Part shown: positions 1-9,985 of the stretch, piece by piece | Position numbering within the stretch: position 1 is the stretch's first letter | Layout of the letters: each line of letters opens with the position of its first letter | Assembly (NCBI RefSeq): GCF_002914585.1 | Contig: NZ_PDDM01000009.1 | Coordinates: 62,001-126,000, forward strand | Origin: Pseudanabaena sp. BC1403 | Lineage (GTDB): Bacteria; Cyanobacteriota; Cyanobacteriia; Pseudanabaenales; Pseudanabaenaceae | Direction of reading: 5' to 3' | DNA length: 64,000 nt | The notes under the pieces: model-generated | Databases searched by the model: none | What the model was told of the DNA's origin: nothing | Seen by the model: the letters and a program-made list of their open reading frames with translations, nothing else | Program-made: the position numbers and the translations under genes

Positions 1-887
1 GCATTCAGCATACAGACAGGAATCCGCTTTCCCGTCAGCAAATCCGCCAACTCCGTCGCCTCCACTAAGTCCTCTTCGCCATCCTCATTCCCCTCCAATA
101 CTAAAAATGCCTTCACGCCGCTATAGGCTGCAATCTGAGTCCTGCCATACCGTTGCTTAAAGGTCAGTGCATCCGCTCCCGCCTTATTCTCGACATTGCA
201 CTGGTCATAGGTCAACAAAGCCCCATGACAATCAAAATGAATCATGTGATAATGACCTGCTCCCCTATCTTCCAAATGCCTTGACAAACCCTCAAAGGTG
301 GCAGGACGCAACAAATCGATCTTCACAGGCAACTGACTATTGCCCAAAGCCTCAATCAAAGGACGCGAAATCACCCGATAAGCCACATCGTTTTTAGAAG
401 GTCGCGCCGTCACCATCAACACATTCAGTGTCGGCGACTGATTTACCGCCGCCATCACCGCCGTTGGTCTGGTACTTTTTCGCACCATCACACAATCAAC
501 TGCCAAGGGGTACGGCAACTCCGCATCTCGCATCGCCTCCCAATGCCAAGCCTGAAACTCTGGATTGATTGCCTCAATCTCAAACCGCAAAGTCCCCAGA
601 TTGTCCCTTAATCGCAAATAGTCAGCATAAGCCTTTCTGTCCGCAAAAATCTGATCAAACAACCGCGTGCCATATTCCCTGATACTCGCCGCCACATCCG
701 CTGCCCTAGTCGTATCCAGCATCGGAAACCGCAACCACTGCTCGAAATACCACTCCAGCCGAGCCTCCTCCGACTTCAAAAAAGGATCGCTAATCTTGAT
801 ATTTGGATAATCGCGACCATCAATCCGCAAAGTGGCAAGAAAGCCATCATCCACCTGTTGCTCTTCACGAATCGTAATTACAGGCAT
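1..887 (-). CDS. CHAT-domain protein (caspase-like), 3' end cut by window edge
   Basis: An open frame runs from ATG at 887 to the window start without a stop (295 codons visible). The last visible part is the middle of a CHAT (caspase HetF associated with TPRs) peptidase domain: a strand-loop HFDCHG with the presumed catalytic His221, then the strand VCMLNA; in the family this is followed directly by the catalytic Cys, which would be the first codon outside the window. The first ~150 residues (WYFEQWLRFPMLD region) are an N-terminal module I do not recognise. No TPR or WD40 repeats are visible, but C-terminal domains may follow. Cyanobacterial CHAT proteins are predicted regulatory or conflict-related cysteine proteases; the substrate is unknown. 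The gene diverges from nothing nearby: 246 bp of repeats separate it from mfd on the same strand. Confidence 0.8.
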   Translation of the reverse strand, partial: MPVITIREEQQVDDGFLATLRIDGRDYPNIKISDPFLKSEEARLEWYFEQWLRFPMLDTTRAADVAASIREYGTRLFDQIFADRKAYADYLRLRDNLGTLRFEIEAINPEFQAWHWEAMRDAELPYPLAVDCVMVRKSTRPTAVMAAVNQSPTLNVLMVTARPSKNDVAYRVISRPLIEALGNSQLPVKIDLLRPATFEGLSRHLEDRGAGHYHMIHFDCHGALLTYDQCNVENKAGADALTFKQRYGRTQIAAYSGVKAFLVLEGNEDGEEDLVEATELADLLTGKRIPVCMLN

Positions 888-950
888 AACCCCTCGATGA
901 TCAGCAGTGACATCTAATAATCATATAAGTTCTTACGCAAAATAAATTAC

Positions 951-999
951 CCAAACCCGTAAAGTTGTGCCCCGCAGTGGTGCAACTTTACGGGTTTGG
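951..999. repeat. 17-bp-stem hairpin
   Basis: CCAAACCCGTAAAGTTG at 951-967 pairs perfectly with 983-999; the loop is 15 nt. It lies between mfd and the CHAT gene just outside repeat A1. It has no T-run, so it may be a dispersed palindrome rather than a classical terminator. Confidence 0.75.
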
Positions 1000-1027
1000 A
1001 TGTGTAATCAATTATGACTAGCTACTT

Positions 1028-1130
1028 ATACCAATTCACAAAAGTGTGACAACACCTCTGTGAATTAAAAAGCAAACCCCGTAAGGGTTTTAAAAACACA
1101 AAGTGGTGTAGTCACTTTGTGTTTTGGTAT
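1028..1130 (+). repeat. Family A palindromic element, copy A1 (103 bp, full length)
   Basis: Ends are ATACCAA and TTGGTAT. Inside are three hairpins: 1033-1066 (AATTCACA ... TGTGAATT), a small one around AAACCC/GGGTTT (1073-1090), and 1094-1125 (AACACAAAGTG ... CACTTTGTGTT). Copy A3 at 44299-44401 is exactly the same length with changed but still paired arms; A2 (33093-33171) is truncated. It ends 3 bp from the mfd stop codon, so it probably also serves as that gene's terminator. No clear target-site duplication is seen. Confidence 0.8.
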
Positions 1131-1133
1131 TAC

Positions 1134-4100
1134 CTAGCTGCCCAGTGCTTCGGCTTTTGCAAGATGCATTTTATCTAGCCACTCAATCAGGCTATCAAGC
1201 TGTTTGTCATGGGATAGTGAGCCTAATCCTCTTACTGTGACATTACCTTGACTATAAACAAAGCGTGACTGCAAATGGCTTGGTAAATGCTGATGGAGTA
1301 ATTTCCATGCAGGTTCCTCCATCTTCGACTCTAGGACAACATGTTGTTTGCCTTCAGGCTTGATCCGCGAGAAGCCAATTCTCTTAGCGATTAATTTTAA
1401 TTCCATTACTTTGAGAAGTTGCATCGCAGGAGCAGGAACCTTCCCATAGCAATCTTGCCAATCTTCGATGATTTGAGCAAGTTCGCGGCGTGAAGTCACC
1501 GAAGAAACGGCGCGATATGCACTCATTTTGCGATCGCCGTCGGGAATATACTCGGCAGGGATAAAGGCGGTAATCGGCAAATCGATCTGCGTATCATCGA
1601 CTTCAGGAATCTCTGAGCCACGTATTTCCGCGATCGCTTCTTGCAGCATCTCCATGTAAAGATCAAAGCCAATCGTGTTGATTTGTCCAGACTGTTCCGC
1701 ACCTAAGAGATTACCCACACCGCGAATCTCCATATCGCGCATTGCTAATTGATAGCCTGATCCTAGATGCGTAAATTCCTGAATCGCTTTAAGCCGCTTG
1801 CGTGCAACATCGGTTAGTTCACCCTTTTCTTGATAAAACAACCATGCATGGGCTTGAATGCCAGCCCGACCGACGCGACCGCGCAATTGATAGAGTTGTG
1901 CAAGTCCAAATCTTTGGGCATCTTCGATGATGATCGTGTTCACGCGCGGAATATCTAGCCCTGATTCAATAATTGTGGTGCAAATCATCATGTCTGATTC
2001 GCCACTGCTAAAGCTGAGCATGGTTGACTCTAGTTCGGATTCTGGCATCTGTCCATGTGCGATCGCCATTCGTACCGATGGCAACATTTCATGAACTCGC
2101 GCCGAGACTTCCTCAATATCATCAATGCGCGACACCACATAAAAAATCTGTCCACCGCGATCGAGTTCTTGACGGATGGCAGCTCGCACTAGTTCAAGGT
2201 TATAGCGGGAGAGATGGGTCATAATTGAGCGCCTTGATGGTGGCGGTGTGGTAATCAGACTCATTTCGCGCACCCCAGACATCGCCATATATAAGGTTCT
2301 CGGAATTGGCGTAGCTGAGAGGGTGAGCACATCAACTTCCGTTTTCATGGTTTTGATTTTCTCTTTTTGGGCAACTCCGAAACGTTGCTCTTCATCAATT
2401 ACTAATAATCCTAAATCTTTAAATTCCACATCTTTAGATAGAAGTTGATGCGTTCCTACAACAATATCTAGTTCACCAGTTTTGAGCTTGCGACAGATTT
2501 CTTTTTTCTCAGATGTAGTGCGGAAACGATTGAGAAGAGCAATATTAACTGGATAGGCAGCATAACGTTCTTGTAAACTGTGATAATGCTGTTGTGCGAG
2601 AATAGTCGTTGGCACGAGTAAAGCAGCTTGTTTACCAGTTGTCACAGCTTTAAAAATTGTGCGAATAGCGACTTCAGTTTTCCCAAATCCCACATCACCG
2701 CAAACGAGTCGATCCATTGGACGACAACTTTCCATATCTTGTTTGACATCTTGAGTTGCTTTAAGTTGATCTGGTGTCGCCTGATAGGGAAAAGAATCTT
2801 CCATCTCCTGCTGCCAAGGGTTATCGGGCGGGAAAGCATATCCCACCTGTTGCGATCGCTTAGCATAAAGTTCTAATAAATCAAAAGCAATCTTTTTAAT
2901 TGCTTTCTTTGCTTTAGCAGTAGTGTTTGTCCATGTTTTGCCCGTCATCTTGTGCAGCTCTGGTCTGCCCTCATTCATCCCCCGATAACGTGACAGGATC
3001 GACATCTGATCGACTACTACGCGCAACAATCCATCAGCATATTTCAAGACTAAATATTCACGGGTTTCATTATTTAGGGTCAGCTTCTCTAATTTGATGA
3101 ATTGACCCACGCCGTGATTTTTGTGGACGACGTAATCACCTGCGGAAAGTTTATTTAAATCAACTTGTTTAGAAACTGCGCGTCTACGTTTGCGAACATA
3201 GTTGGGAGTGCCAAGAGCGTGCTGTCCAAAAAATTCGCGATCGCTGATCACCACAATTCTATAAGTAGGCAGCACAAAACCTTGGATTTCGGCAATGCCT
3301 GAATATTTCAAAGCAACGGCGATGCGCAGGTTATGGGTTTTCTCGATCGCAGGATAATCGCGGACATTAGGAATAAATTGGGCTTGGCAATCATGCTCTT
3401 GCAGGAGGGCAACCGTGCGGGAAGGTTGAGCCGAAACGAGAATGATTTTATATTTCTGTTCGCGATAGTCACGGATTGTTTGGGCAAGTTTGCCAAACTG
3501 ATGGGGAATTGCAGGAATTGAACGGCTGGACATATTCACGCCGCGATTTTCTTCGGCTAGTTCAAATAGTTCGAGGCGATCAAATTTTTGGATTTGTTCT
3601 AGACATTCTGCAAAGGAGTGGTGGAGTTTCCCCTCGCCCTTAGAGGATAGAGGAGCAATTTCCTCCGCAGATTCATACCAGCGATCGCAATGCGCTTGAC
3701 ATTGATCGATTTCATCGATTACCACTAAGCATTGCTCTGATTTAGGCAAATAGTCCAATAGAGAAGCCGTAGAACTAGGATGAACAGCAAACCCTTGAGT
3801 AGTGAATTCATCATCAAGATCGCGATCGTTTTGTGGCAATTGACCGAGAATATGCCCATAGCTAATCGGCGCTAATAAAACTGAAGCAATGCTATCAAGT
3901 GGTCTTTGAGTAGAAGGCTCGAATTCGCGAATACGTTCTATTTCATCGCCAAACCAGTCAATCCGCACGGGCATTTCACTGGAAACAGGGAAAATATCAA
4001 TAATATCGCCACGCCTTCCCCAATGTCCTTCTGTTTCGACCGTTGATGTATATTCATAGCCCATCAGAGTCAATTTCTCTGCTATATCCTTCAGTTTTAT

Positions 4101-4562
4101 CTCTGAACCAACTTCTAAGGATAGACAATATTCTTTAAATTCTTCAGGGCTTGGTAAATGTGGCTGGAGGGCGCGATCGGTGGCGACGATCGCTACTTTT
4201 TTCTTGTCACCTTCTTGCTCGTCCCACTTCGTCAAGTCCGCCAAAACCTGCATCTGTCCCCAAATGATCTCCGATTCTGGCGTATAGGATTCGTAGGGTA
4301 ATACGTCGGAGGTGGGATAAAAATGCACAGTCTGCCAACCCATTGTTTCTAGTTGTACCGACCAGCGCCCCGCTTCTTCAAGCGTAGCGGCGATGACTAA
4401 CATCAGTCTTTCTTGCTTTTGGCTCAGGGTAGAGCTAACGATGCCTTTACCCACTCGTGATAAGCCCGAAAGAATGAGTTGATGCGAACGTGCCAGTTTA
4501 CTCTCTAGTTCATCAGTGAGAGGCGATCGGATTAATGAACGAATTACAGAGGAAAATGGCAT
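1134..4562 (-). CDS. mfd: Transcription-repair coupling factor Mfd
   Basis: The protein has 1142 residues, normal for Mfd. It is an ATP-driven translocase that displaces RNA polymerase stalled at DNA lesions and recruits UvrA/UvrB. Visible order: N-terminal UvrB-like damage-recognition module (about 1-350), CarD/TRCF RNA-polymerase-interaction domain (about 465-550, [14 protein letters not shown]), RecG-like motor with Walker [10 protein letters not shown] (622-630), DEEQ box (723-726), SATPIPR (749-755), the second RecA lobe with QLRGRVGRA, and the C-terminal TRCF domain. The start is the first ATG; no good Shine-Dalgarno is visible upstream. uvrC lies 5 kb away on the same strand but in a different unit. 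Confidence 0.97.
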   Translation of the reverse strand: MPFSSVIRSLIRSPLTDELESKLARSHQLILSGLSRVGKGIVSSTLSQKQERLMLVIAATLEEAGRWSVQLETMGWQTVHFYPTSDVLPYESYTPESEIIWGQMQVLADLTKWDEQEGDKKKVAIVATDRALQPHLPSPEEFKEYCLSLEVGSEIKLKDIAEKLTLMGYEYTSTVETEGHWGRRGDIIDIFPVSSEMPVRIDWFGDEIERIREFEPSTQRPLDSIASVLLAPISYGHILGQLPQNDRDLDDEFTTQGFAVHPSSTASLLDYLPKSEQCLVVIDEIDQCQAHCDRWYESAEEIAPLSSKGEGKLHHSFAECLEQIQKFDRLELFELAEENRGVNMSSRSIPAIPHQFGKLAQTIRDYREQKYKIILVSAQPSRTVALLQEHDCQAQFIPNVRDYPAIEKTHNLRIAVALKYSGIAEIQGFVLPTYRIVVISDREFFGQHALGTPNYVRKRRRAVSKQVDLNKLSAGDYVVHKNHGVGQFIKLEKLTLNNETREYLVLKYADGLLRVVVDQMSILSRYRGMNEGRPELHKMTGKTWTNTTAKAKKAIKKIAFDLLELYAKRSQQVGYAFPPDNPWQQEMEDSFPYQATPDQLKATQDVKQDMESCRPMDRLVCGDVGFGKTEVAIRTIFKAVTTGKQAALLVPTTILAQQHYHSLQERYAAYPVNIALLNRFRTTSEKKEICRKLKTGELDIVVGTHQLLSKDVEFKDLGLLVIDEEQRFGVAQKEKIKTMKTEVDVLTLSATPIPRTLYMAMSGVREMSLITTPPPSRRSIMTHLSRYNLELVRAAIRQELDRGGQIFYVVSRIDDIEEVSARVHEMLPSVRMAIAHGQMPESELESTMLSFSSGESDMMICTTIIESGLDIPRVNTIIIEDAQRFGLAQLYQLRGRVGRAGIQAHAWLFYQEKGELTDVARKRLKAIQEFTHLGSGYQLAMRDMEIRGVGNLLGAEQSGQINTIGFDLYMEMLQEAIAEIRGSEIPEVDDTQIDLPITAFIPAEYIPDGDRKMSAYRAVSSVTSRRELAQIIEDWQDCYGKVPAPAMQLLKVMELKLIAKRIGFSRIKPEGKQHVVLESKMEEPAWKLLHQHLPSHLQSRFVYSQGNVTVRGLGSLSHDKQLDSLIEWLDKMHLAKAEALGS

Positions 4563-4786
4563 GGTCTAGATAGTGAAATTAGCGAATTTACAAATGCGAT
4601 CGGTGGCACTTATTACTAAGTCTAGCAACAATTAGGGTTTGATATGTTCACGCAATTCCCAAGTATAGCAATGTAAATATTGTTTTGGGTTTGAGTTGTC
4701 CCACCTAATTCGAGCATTGCTATAAATATTTCTGACTGCATGACAGTAGAGTATATTAGGCAAATCTGTAAAATTTTACTAAGACT

Positions 4787-5881
4787 ATGAGTGATTTATC
4801 CACTGTAATCTCTATAGTTCCTAGACTTCCCAAGGCAATTGATGGCGTTGGCGATTATGCTTTAAATTTAGCTCGTCAGCTTCGTAAGGATTTTAATATT
4901 CAAACTCAATTTATTGTTGGCAATCCTGAATGGAAAGGGGAATTAGAACTTGAGGGATTTCCTATTAATCAAGTTGTAGATAGCAGCTCTGATCAACTTA
5001 CGTCTTTTTTAGAAGGCGATCGCACCTCGCCAGTTCTATTACATTATGTGGGTTATGGCTATGCCAATCGCGGTTGTCCAGTCTGGTTGATTAAGGGTTT
5101 ACAGCGTTGGAAAAATTTGTATCCAGATCGCATACTTGTTACCATGTTCCATGAACTTTATGCATCTGGAACTCCACCTTGGACGAGTTCCTTTTGGCTT
5201 TCACCACTACAAAAAAAATTAGTCACAAGATTAGCAAAATTAAGCGATCGCTGCATTACCAGCAACCAAGATTATGCTGAATCATTATACAGATTAAATC
5301 TAAATCCAAAAAAAGCGATCGTGACTCTGCCCATATTTTCTACCATTGGCGAGCCAAACTATCTTCCATCGCCATTGGAACGCACAAAAAGATTAGTAGT
5401 ATTTGGACATAAAAATAGTAGAAAGCAAGTTTATCAACAATGTTTAGTAGAGTTAGAGCAAATTTCCCAAAGTCTGAATATTGAAGAAATTTATGATATC
5501 GGTGCTTCCACTGGTTTAACATTATCAGATATTATTAGTATTCCTATCTTAGAAAAAGGAATTATTGAAGCTTCAGAAATCAGAGAAATATTCAAAGACT
5601 CTCTGGTTGGTTTTTTGAACTTTCCTCCACCTAAATATCTGGCAAAATCTTCGGTTTTTGCTACTTACTGCGCCCATGGATTAATCCCCTGTATGGTTCA
5701 TGCTAGTGCAACGCCAATAGATGGTCTAGAAATGAATAAGCATTATTTTTCGACTATTTACAAAAGCAACAAATTATCGTTAGAGGCAGGATATGAAATA
5801 GCTAATCATGCCCATGCTTGGTACGAGACGCATAACTTGTCTGCACAAGCCAAAATATTTACTAAGTACCTAAATCATTAG
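4787..5881 (+). CDS. Putative glycosyltransferase (GT-B like), polysaccharide synthesis
   Basis: A 364-residue soluble protein starting with a strand followed by a glycine-rich loop (GVGDYALNLA), as in GT4/GT-B glycosyltransferases that transfer sugars from nucleotide donors. The usual C-terminal E-x7-E donor motif of GT4 enzymes is not visible, so it may be a divergent or inactive member. It is followed after 16 bp by a clear GT4 enzyme and then a polymerase-like membrane protein, which supports a role in exopolysaccharide or O-antigen-like assembly. The family assignment is from fold-like features only. Confidence 0.6.
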   Translation: MSDLSTVISIVPRLPKAIDGVGDYALNLARQLRKDFNIQTQFIVGNPEWKGELELEGFPINQVVDSSSDQLTSFLEGDRTSPVLLHYVGYGYANRGCPVWLIKGLQRWKNLYPDRILVTMFHELYASGTPPWTSSFWLSPLQKKLVTRLAKLSDRCITSNQDYAESLYRLNLNPKKAIVTLPIFSTIGEPNYLPSPLERTKRLVVFGHKNSRKQVYQQCLVELEQISQSLNIEEIYDIGASTGLTLSDIISIPILEKGIIEASEIREIFKDSLVGFLNFPPPKYLAKSSVFATYCAHGLIPCMVHASATPIDGLEMNKHYFSTIYKSNKLSLEAGYEIANHAHAWYETHNLSAQAKIFTKYLNH

Positions 5882-5897
5882 AACAAGAAGAAAGTTA

Positions 5898-7121
5898 ATG
5901 AGTAATCATAAGTATCGAGTTCTTATTGTCGCCTCTCACCCAGTTCAGTATGCATCCCCTCTGTTTAAACTTATGGCAAAGCATCCTAAACTTAACATCC
6001 AAGTTGCCTATTGCAGTATGAATGGAGTTCAAGCTAGTTATGATGATGGATTTGGGATCGAGGTGGCATGGGATATCCCACTGTTAGAGGGATTTCCTTG
6101 GATACAGGTTGAGAATAATTCTCCTAAGCCTAGCCTTGGCGGCAAATTTTGGGGACTTATAAATTTGGGACTGTGGAACCTAATTGCCAAAGAGAATTTC
6201 GATGCTGTGATTGTCTATACTGGCTATACTTATGCCAGTTTTTGGATCGCAGTTTTATCTGCCAAATTGACAAGAAAAAAGTTTTTATTTTGTACTGACA
6301 CTAGTAGGCTAGAACCGCGTAATAAGCAAAGAGTTAAAACTTGGTTAAAGAAATTGCTGCTGCCACCAATTTTTAATCTAGCGGATATTGTCATGGTTAA
6401 CTCAACTCCTGGTAAGCAAGTGGCTCGTAGTTTGGGTATGTCAGAAGAACGGATTGCTCTTACGCCATTTGCTGTAGATAATGATTGGTGGATATCACAA
6501 ACTAATGAAGTGGATAGGCAATTGGTACGTAAAAAGTGGAATGTCCCCCCAGATTCGGCTGTTTTACTATTCTGTGCCAAACTTCAACCTTGGAAACGTC
6601 CTCAAGATGTTCTAAAAGCTTTTGCTAAAGCTAATGTCCCAAATAGCTATCTAATATTTGCTGGAGATGGAACTCTTAGAGTAGAACTCGAATTGGAAGC
6701 AGAATCTTTAGAAATTAAACATAGAGTTAGATTTTTGGGCTTTGTCAACCAATCTAAGTTATCTTCTGTATACTGTTCCTCAGATTTGTTTGTCTTATCT
6801 TCTGACTATGAGCCTTTCGGTGTAGTTGTCAATGAAGCCATGCTTTGCGGCTGCCCTGTTATCGTAAGTGATAAAGTGGGCGCAGGTTACGATTTAATTA
6901 GACATGGTGAGAACGGCTTTATTTATCCTTGTGGCGATGTGGAGCAACTTACAAAGATTCTTATAGAGATTCTTGCTAATCGTAAACAATTACGGACAAT
7001 GGGCGTGGCTGCTACTGAGCGCATGAAGTCTTGGTCTCTAAAAGAAAATACAGAAGCGATCGTACAAGCATTAGATAAATTGATTGAGCCTGTTGATCTT
7101 CATCCAGAGAAAGTATCATAG
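5898..7121 (+). CDS. Glycosyltransferase family 4
   Basis: 407 residues, GT-B fold. The C-terminal donor-binding half shows the GT4 signature: FVLSSDYEPFGVVVNEAM contains the E-x7-E pair, followed by GCPVIVSDKVGAGYDLI. The mid-protein LLFCAKLQPWKRPQDVL is the typical start of the second Rossmann domain. It would act at the cytoplasmic face of the membrane, building a lipid-linked oligosaccharide. The start is an ATG preceded by the weak purine tract AAGAAGAAAG; the 16-bp gap to the upstream gene suggests co-transcription. The sugar specificity cannot be read. Confidence 0.88.
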   Translation: MSNHKYRVLIVASHPVQYASPLFKLMAKHPKLNIQVAYCSMNGVQASYDDGFGIEVAWDIPLLEGFPWIQVENNSPKPSLGGKFWGLINLGLWNLIAKENFDAVIVYTGYTYASFWIAVLSAKLTRKKFLFCTDTSRLEPRNKQRVKTWLKKLLLPPIFNLADIVMVNSTPGKQVARSLGMSEERIALTPFAVDNDWWISQTNEVDRQLVRKKWNVPPDSAVLLFCAKLQPWKRPQDVLKAFAKANVPNSYLIFAGDGTLRVELELEAESLEIKHRVRFLGFVNQSKLSSVYCSSDLFVLSSDYEPFGVVVNEAMLCGCPVIVSDKVGAGYDLIRHGENGFIYPCGDVEQLTKILIEILANRKQLRTMGVAATERMKSWSLKENTEAIVQALDKLIEPVDLHPEKVS

Positions 7122-7160
7122 TCATTTAGGAGCGGTGGTATTGCAAAGTAATTGTTTTTA

Positions 7161-7201
7161 GTAATTATTTTGTGGGTGCAAAGTGCCCACAAAATAATTA
7201 C
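7161..7201. terminator. Hairpin with perfect 16-bp stem
   Basis: GTAATTATTTTGTGGG at 7161-7176 is perfectly complementary to 7186-7201 around the loop TGCAAAGTG. It lies between the GT4 gene and the polymerase-like gene, where it could attenuate transcription within the cluster. Confidence 0.7.
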
Positions 7202-7264
7202 ATTGTATGACTACCGTCAGCAAGGGACTATAGGAAATAATCAAATAAGCATATACTTTGGAAA

Positions 7265-8596
7265 ATGGAAATAATAGGTGCATTGACATTTGTGGTGCTA
7301 ATCATCTTTGGAGCATCACAGAATTGGAAGCTATCTATCAAAACTATTCTTGTCATTGTTTTGATAGAAGGGGCTTTGAGGAGATGGGCTTTTCCCCAAG
7401 TAAAAGATCTAATCTACTTTCTTAAAGACTTCATACTGATTGGCGCTTATATTGGTTTTGCTAGCCGACCTCGACAACTGGAAGATCGATATCCGTTTAT
7501 CAAAGAATTGTCATTAGTTATCGCGATTGTTTGTTTCCTTCAGTCTTTCAATCCCAGCCTTGGTTCCCCAATCATCGGATTACTTGGTATTAGAGCATAC
7601 TTGTTATACATTCCTCTTATATGGATAATTCCTCATCTGTTTGACTCTGAGTCAGAGCTGTATGACTTTTTGCGGAACTATTTACTCCTCCTAATTCCTA
7701 TTTGTATTTTAGGTATTGTTCAATTTTTTAGCCCTATAGATAGTCCCTTAAATATATATGTGTCTGGTTCAGAAGCCGAAATTGCCACAGCAGGTGAGTT
7801 TGTCAGAATCACAGGAACTTTTTCTTATTTGCAAGGACTTAAAGTTTATCTTGCAGTTTGTTTCTCATTGCTAATAGTTTTGCTTTCCCAAACGGACTCA
7901 TTCAAGTGGAAGACAATTTATATATTTGAGTTGACACTTGTTGTTGCGAATTGCTTTATGAGCGGAGCAAGGGCTATCATCTTGTACATATTATTATTCA
8001 CAATTAGCTATTTTGTTTGTTTGTTTTTTAATAGCTATAAAACTGCTCTGAATTTTGTTTCTCGCTTATTTCTACCTGTCGCTTTAGTAACATTAATGGC
8101 GATAGTCTTTTTTCAACCAGCGATTCAATCCTATAATAATCGAGCTGATACTGCTAGTGACTCAGTGGTTGATCGTGCGTTCGGATATTTCACTGATGTT
8201 TTTGCTAAAGATAGGTTTGACGGTTATGGGACAGGAGCCACCCAAGGTGGAGCAGCAAGTCTGAGACAGATTTTAGAACTTCCTGCGGGTGAATCATTGC
8301 CGCCTTCCGAAGAGGAGCCTGGGCGGGTTATGATAGAAATTGGACTATTGGGGTTTATTTTGTGGTATGGACTTAGATTAGTTATTTTAATATCCTTATA
8401 CTCTGTATTTCTCAATCTAAAAAATCCTTTTTATAAGAAACTAGCGCTAGCTATATTTATATTTCAACTAATTCATGTAGGTAGACAGCTAGTAACTGAC
8501 CCCACAATGTTGCCTTACTTTTGGTTTTTTAGTGGATTTATTTACTTATTGCCAAATCTTGAAAGCCGAGAAATGCAGAAGCTTGAAATTGGTTAA
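7265..8596 (+). CDS. O-antigen ligase/polymerase-like (Wzy-type) membrane protein
   Basis: 443 residues, mostly hydrophobic, with about ten predicted membrane helices and one large loop (roughly 285-360) rich in polar residues. This is the layout of Wzy polymerases and WaaL ligases, which join lipid-linked glycan units at the periplasmic face. There is no sequence signature strong enough to tell polymerase from ligase. The flanking glycosyltransferase genes support a role in polysaccharide assembly. The ATG at 7265 is preceded only by a weak GGAAA. Transcription probably ends at the hairpin at 8676. Confidence 0.72.
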   Translation: MEIIGALTFVVLIIFGASQNWKLSIKTILVIVLIEGALRRWAFPQVKDLIYFLKDFILIGAYIGFASRPRQLEDRYPFIKELSLVIAIVCFLQSFNPSLGSPIIGLLGIRAYLLYIPLIWIIPHLFDSESELYDFLRNYLLLLIPICILGIVQFFSPIDSPLNIYVSGSEAEIATAGEFVRITGTFSYLQGLKVYLAVCFSLLIVLLSQTDSFKWKTIYIFELTLVVANCFMSGARAIILYILLFTISYFVCLFFNSYKTALNFVSRLFLPVALVTLMAIVFFQPAIQSYNNRADTASDSVVDRAFGYFTDVFAKDRFDGYGTGATQGGAASLRQILELPAGESLPPSEEEPGRVMIEIGLLGFILWYGLRLVILISLYSVFLNLKNPFYKKLALAIFIFQLIHVGRQLVTDPTMLPYFWFFSGFIYLLPNLESREMQKLEIG

Positions 8597-8675
8597 TATA
8601 AATTAAAAATGATAGTAATGTATTCCCTGAAATAGTGATCAAGAGGGAATGGTATAAAAAAGAAAGCAATTTAAC

Positions 8676-8711
8676 AAGGCACTTCTTTAGCAACCAGTGC
8701 CTTTATTTTTT
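8676..8711 (+). terminator. Intrinsic terminator of the first polysaccharide block
   Basis: AAGGCAC at 8676-8682 pairs with GTGCCTT at 8697-8703, followed by the T-rich run TATTTTTT. The position, 80 bp after the polymerase-like gene, fits. Confidence 0.75.
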
Positions 8712-9016
8712 CGAGCCGCTTCTAGCAATAATAATGTGTCTTCGATATTGGTACGGATGCATGGGAGCGGAGCGTGCAAGCTTCGATTAAAACTGCAAAA
8801 CCATTTGATTATAGGATTCATAAAAAAATCCCCTCTTATCGCCAAATACTCTAGGTGTAATTAGCAAAATATCAGGAATTGCTGTGATTTCGACTTTCAT
8901 GCAAATCTTGCGAGACATCAACCTCAAAATTATGTCTTAAAATCGTCCATTTACCGCACTAAGCCAAAAGACACTTAGGGTTATAATCCTTTTTGCGATC
9001 GCTTAGGAGAAACATA
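8712..9016. other. Gene-free stretch
   Basis: No convincing gene is seen. A short minus-strand frame around 8680-8750 reads like the end of a protein (EDTLLLLEAARKN) but is too short to assign. The stretch presumably holds the promoter of the GT2 gene; TATAAT is present at 8981-8986. Confidence 0.4.
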
Positions 9017-9946
9017 GTGTCGGAAATGTTGTGGTCAGTGGTTGTGCCAACCTATAACCGCTTGCCAATTTTGCAAAAATGTCTTGCTGCATTGGAAAAA
9101 CAAACCATAACTCAGTCATATGAGATTTTGGTGATTGATGATGGCTCATCCGATGGTACGGTGGAGTTTTTAACTGCTAATCGCGATCTCTATCCACATC
9201 TGCGACTACTAACCCAAGACCATGCGGCTGCGGCTACTGCCCGCAACTATGGCATTGATGCTGCACTTGGTAAATACATTGCCTTTGTCGATAGTGATAT
9301 CACGGTTAATCCTGAATATCTTCAAGCTCATACTGAAACCCTTGCCCAAGGGGAAAAAGTTTATAGCTATGGACGGATCATAGATACTAGTAATCTGGAG
9401 TCTCCTGATTCCGAGGCTGTCTCAGCAGTGCCATATTTTACCGCCGCTATTTTTGATACTTGTAATTTAGCGATCGCCCGTAAATGGTTATTGGAAGCAG
9501 GAAAATTTGATACTGGGTTTTTCCAATATGGTTGGGAAGATTTTGAGTTAGGAATGCGGGTTAAAAAATTGGGCTTAAAACGTTTGACCTGTGCGGGGGC
9601 GATCGCTTTCCATTACCATGCTAAATTTTCCATTGATAAAATGCCCCGATTGCTTGATTTAGAGGAACAACGCGGTCGAATGAGCATTATTTTTTATCAA
9701 AAACATCCAACATGGGAAGTCAAGTTAATGATTCAAAAAACTTGGCTACATCTTGCGCTATGGGGGATTCTCACCCTTGGTGGTACGCTTAATGATCGCA
9801 CGCTTAAGCCTTTATTAACATGGTTATGCGATCAGGGTAAATCAGAAATTGCGATGGAGATTTTTCGGATTTATATGAATTGGTACACAGTAATTTGGAT
9901 GTATCGCAATTGGGATAAAGAAAGTAAGTTACTCTTCAATGACTGA
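9017..9946 (+). CDS. Glycosyltransferase family 2
   Basis: 309 residues from a GTG start at 9017, chosen because AGGAG lies 7 nt upstream and the GT2 core WSVVVPTYNR begins at once; an in-frame ATG at 8993 would add eight residues with no ribosome site. GT-A fold signs: nucleotide-binding VVPTYNR, IDDGSSDGT, and the metal-binding FVDSDITVNP (DxD type), then the acceptor-side WEDFELGMR. It transfers a sugar from a nucleotide donor and probably works with the polysaccharide block upstream, although it seems to have its own promoter. Its stop lies in a hairpin shared with uvrC. Confidence 0.9.
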   Translation: MSEMLWSVVVPTYNRLPILQKCLAALEKQTITQSYEILVIDDGSSDGTVEFLTANRDLYPHLRLLTQDHAAAATARNYGIDAALGKYIAFVDSDITVNPEYLQAHTETLAQGEKVYSYGRIIDTSNLESPDSEAVSAVPYFTAAIFDTCNLAIARKWLLEAGKFDTGFFQYGWEDFELGMRVKKLGLKRLTCAGAIAFHYHAKFSIDKMPRLLDLEEQRGRMSIIFYQKHPTWEVKLMIQKTWLHLALWGILTLGGTLNDRTLKPLLTWLCDQGKSEIAMEIFRIYMNWYTVIWMYRNWDKESKLLFND

Positions 9947-9985
9947 GAATAGGCGGCGCTTTGCACGGCTTATTCTCAGTCATTG
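9937..9985. terminator. Hairpin shared by two convergent genes
   Basis: CAATGACTGAGAATA at 9937-9951 pairs with 9971-9985 (15 bp). The stem contains the last codons and stops of both the GT2 gene (ends 9946) and uvrC (ends 9976), so the two coding ends are inverted copies of each other. It is a likely bidirectional terminator. Confidence 0.7.

Noticed and set aside
1018-1139. CTAGCT on both sides of element A1 as a target duplication
   Set aside because: The copies are not adjacent to the element ends (10 and 4 bp away) and A3 has nothing similar.
2024-2876. Several plus-strand frames across mfd
   Set aside because: They are antisense to an intact, highly conserved gene and have no initiation signals.
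8680-8760. Possible remnant of a gene end (EDTLLLLEAARKN) on the minus strand
   Set aside because: Only some twenty codons, overlapping a terminator; too short to distinguish from chance.
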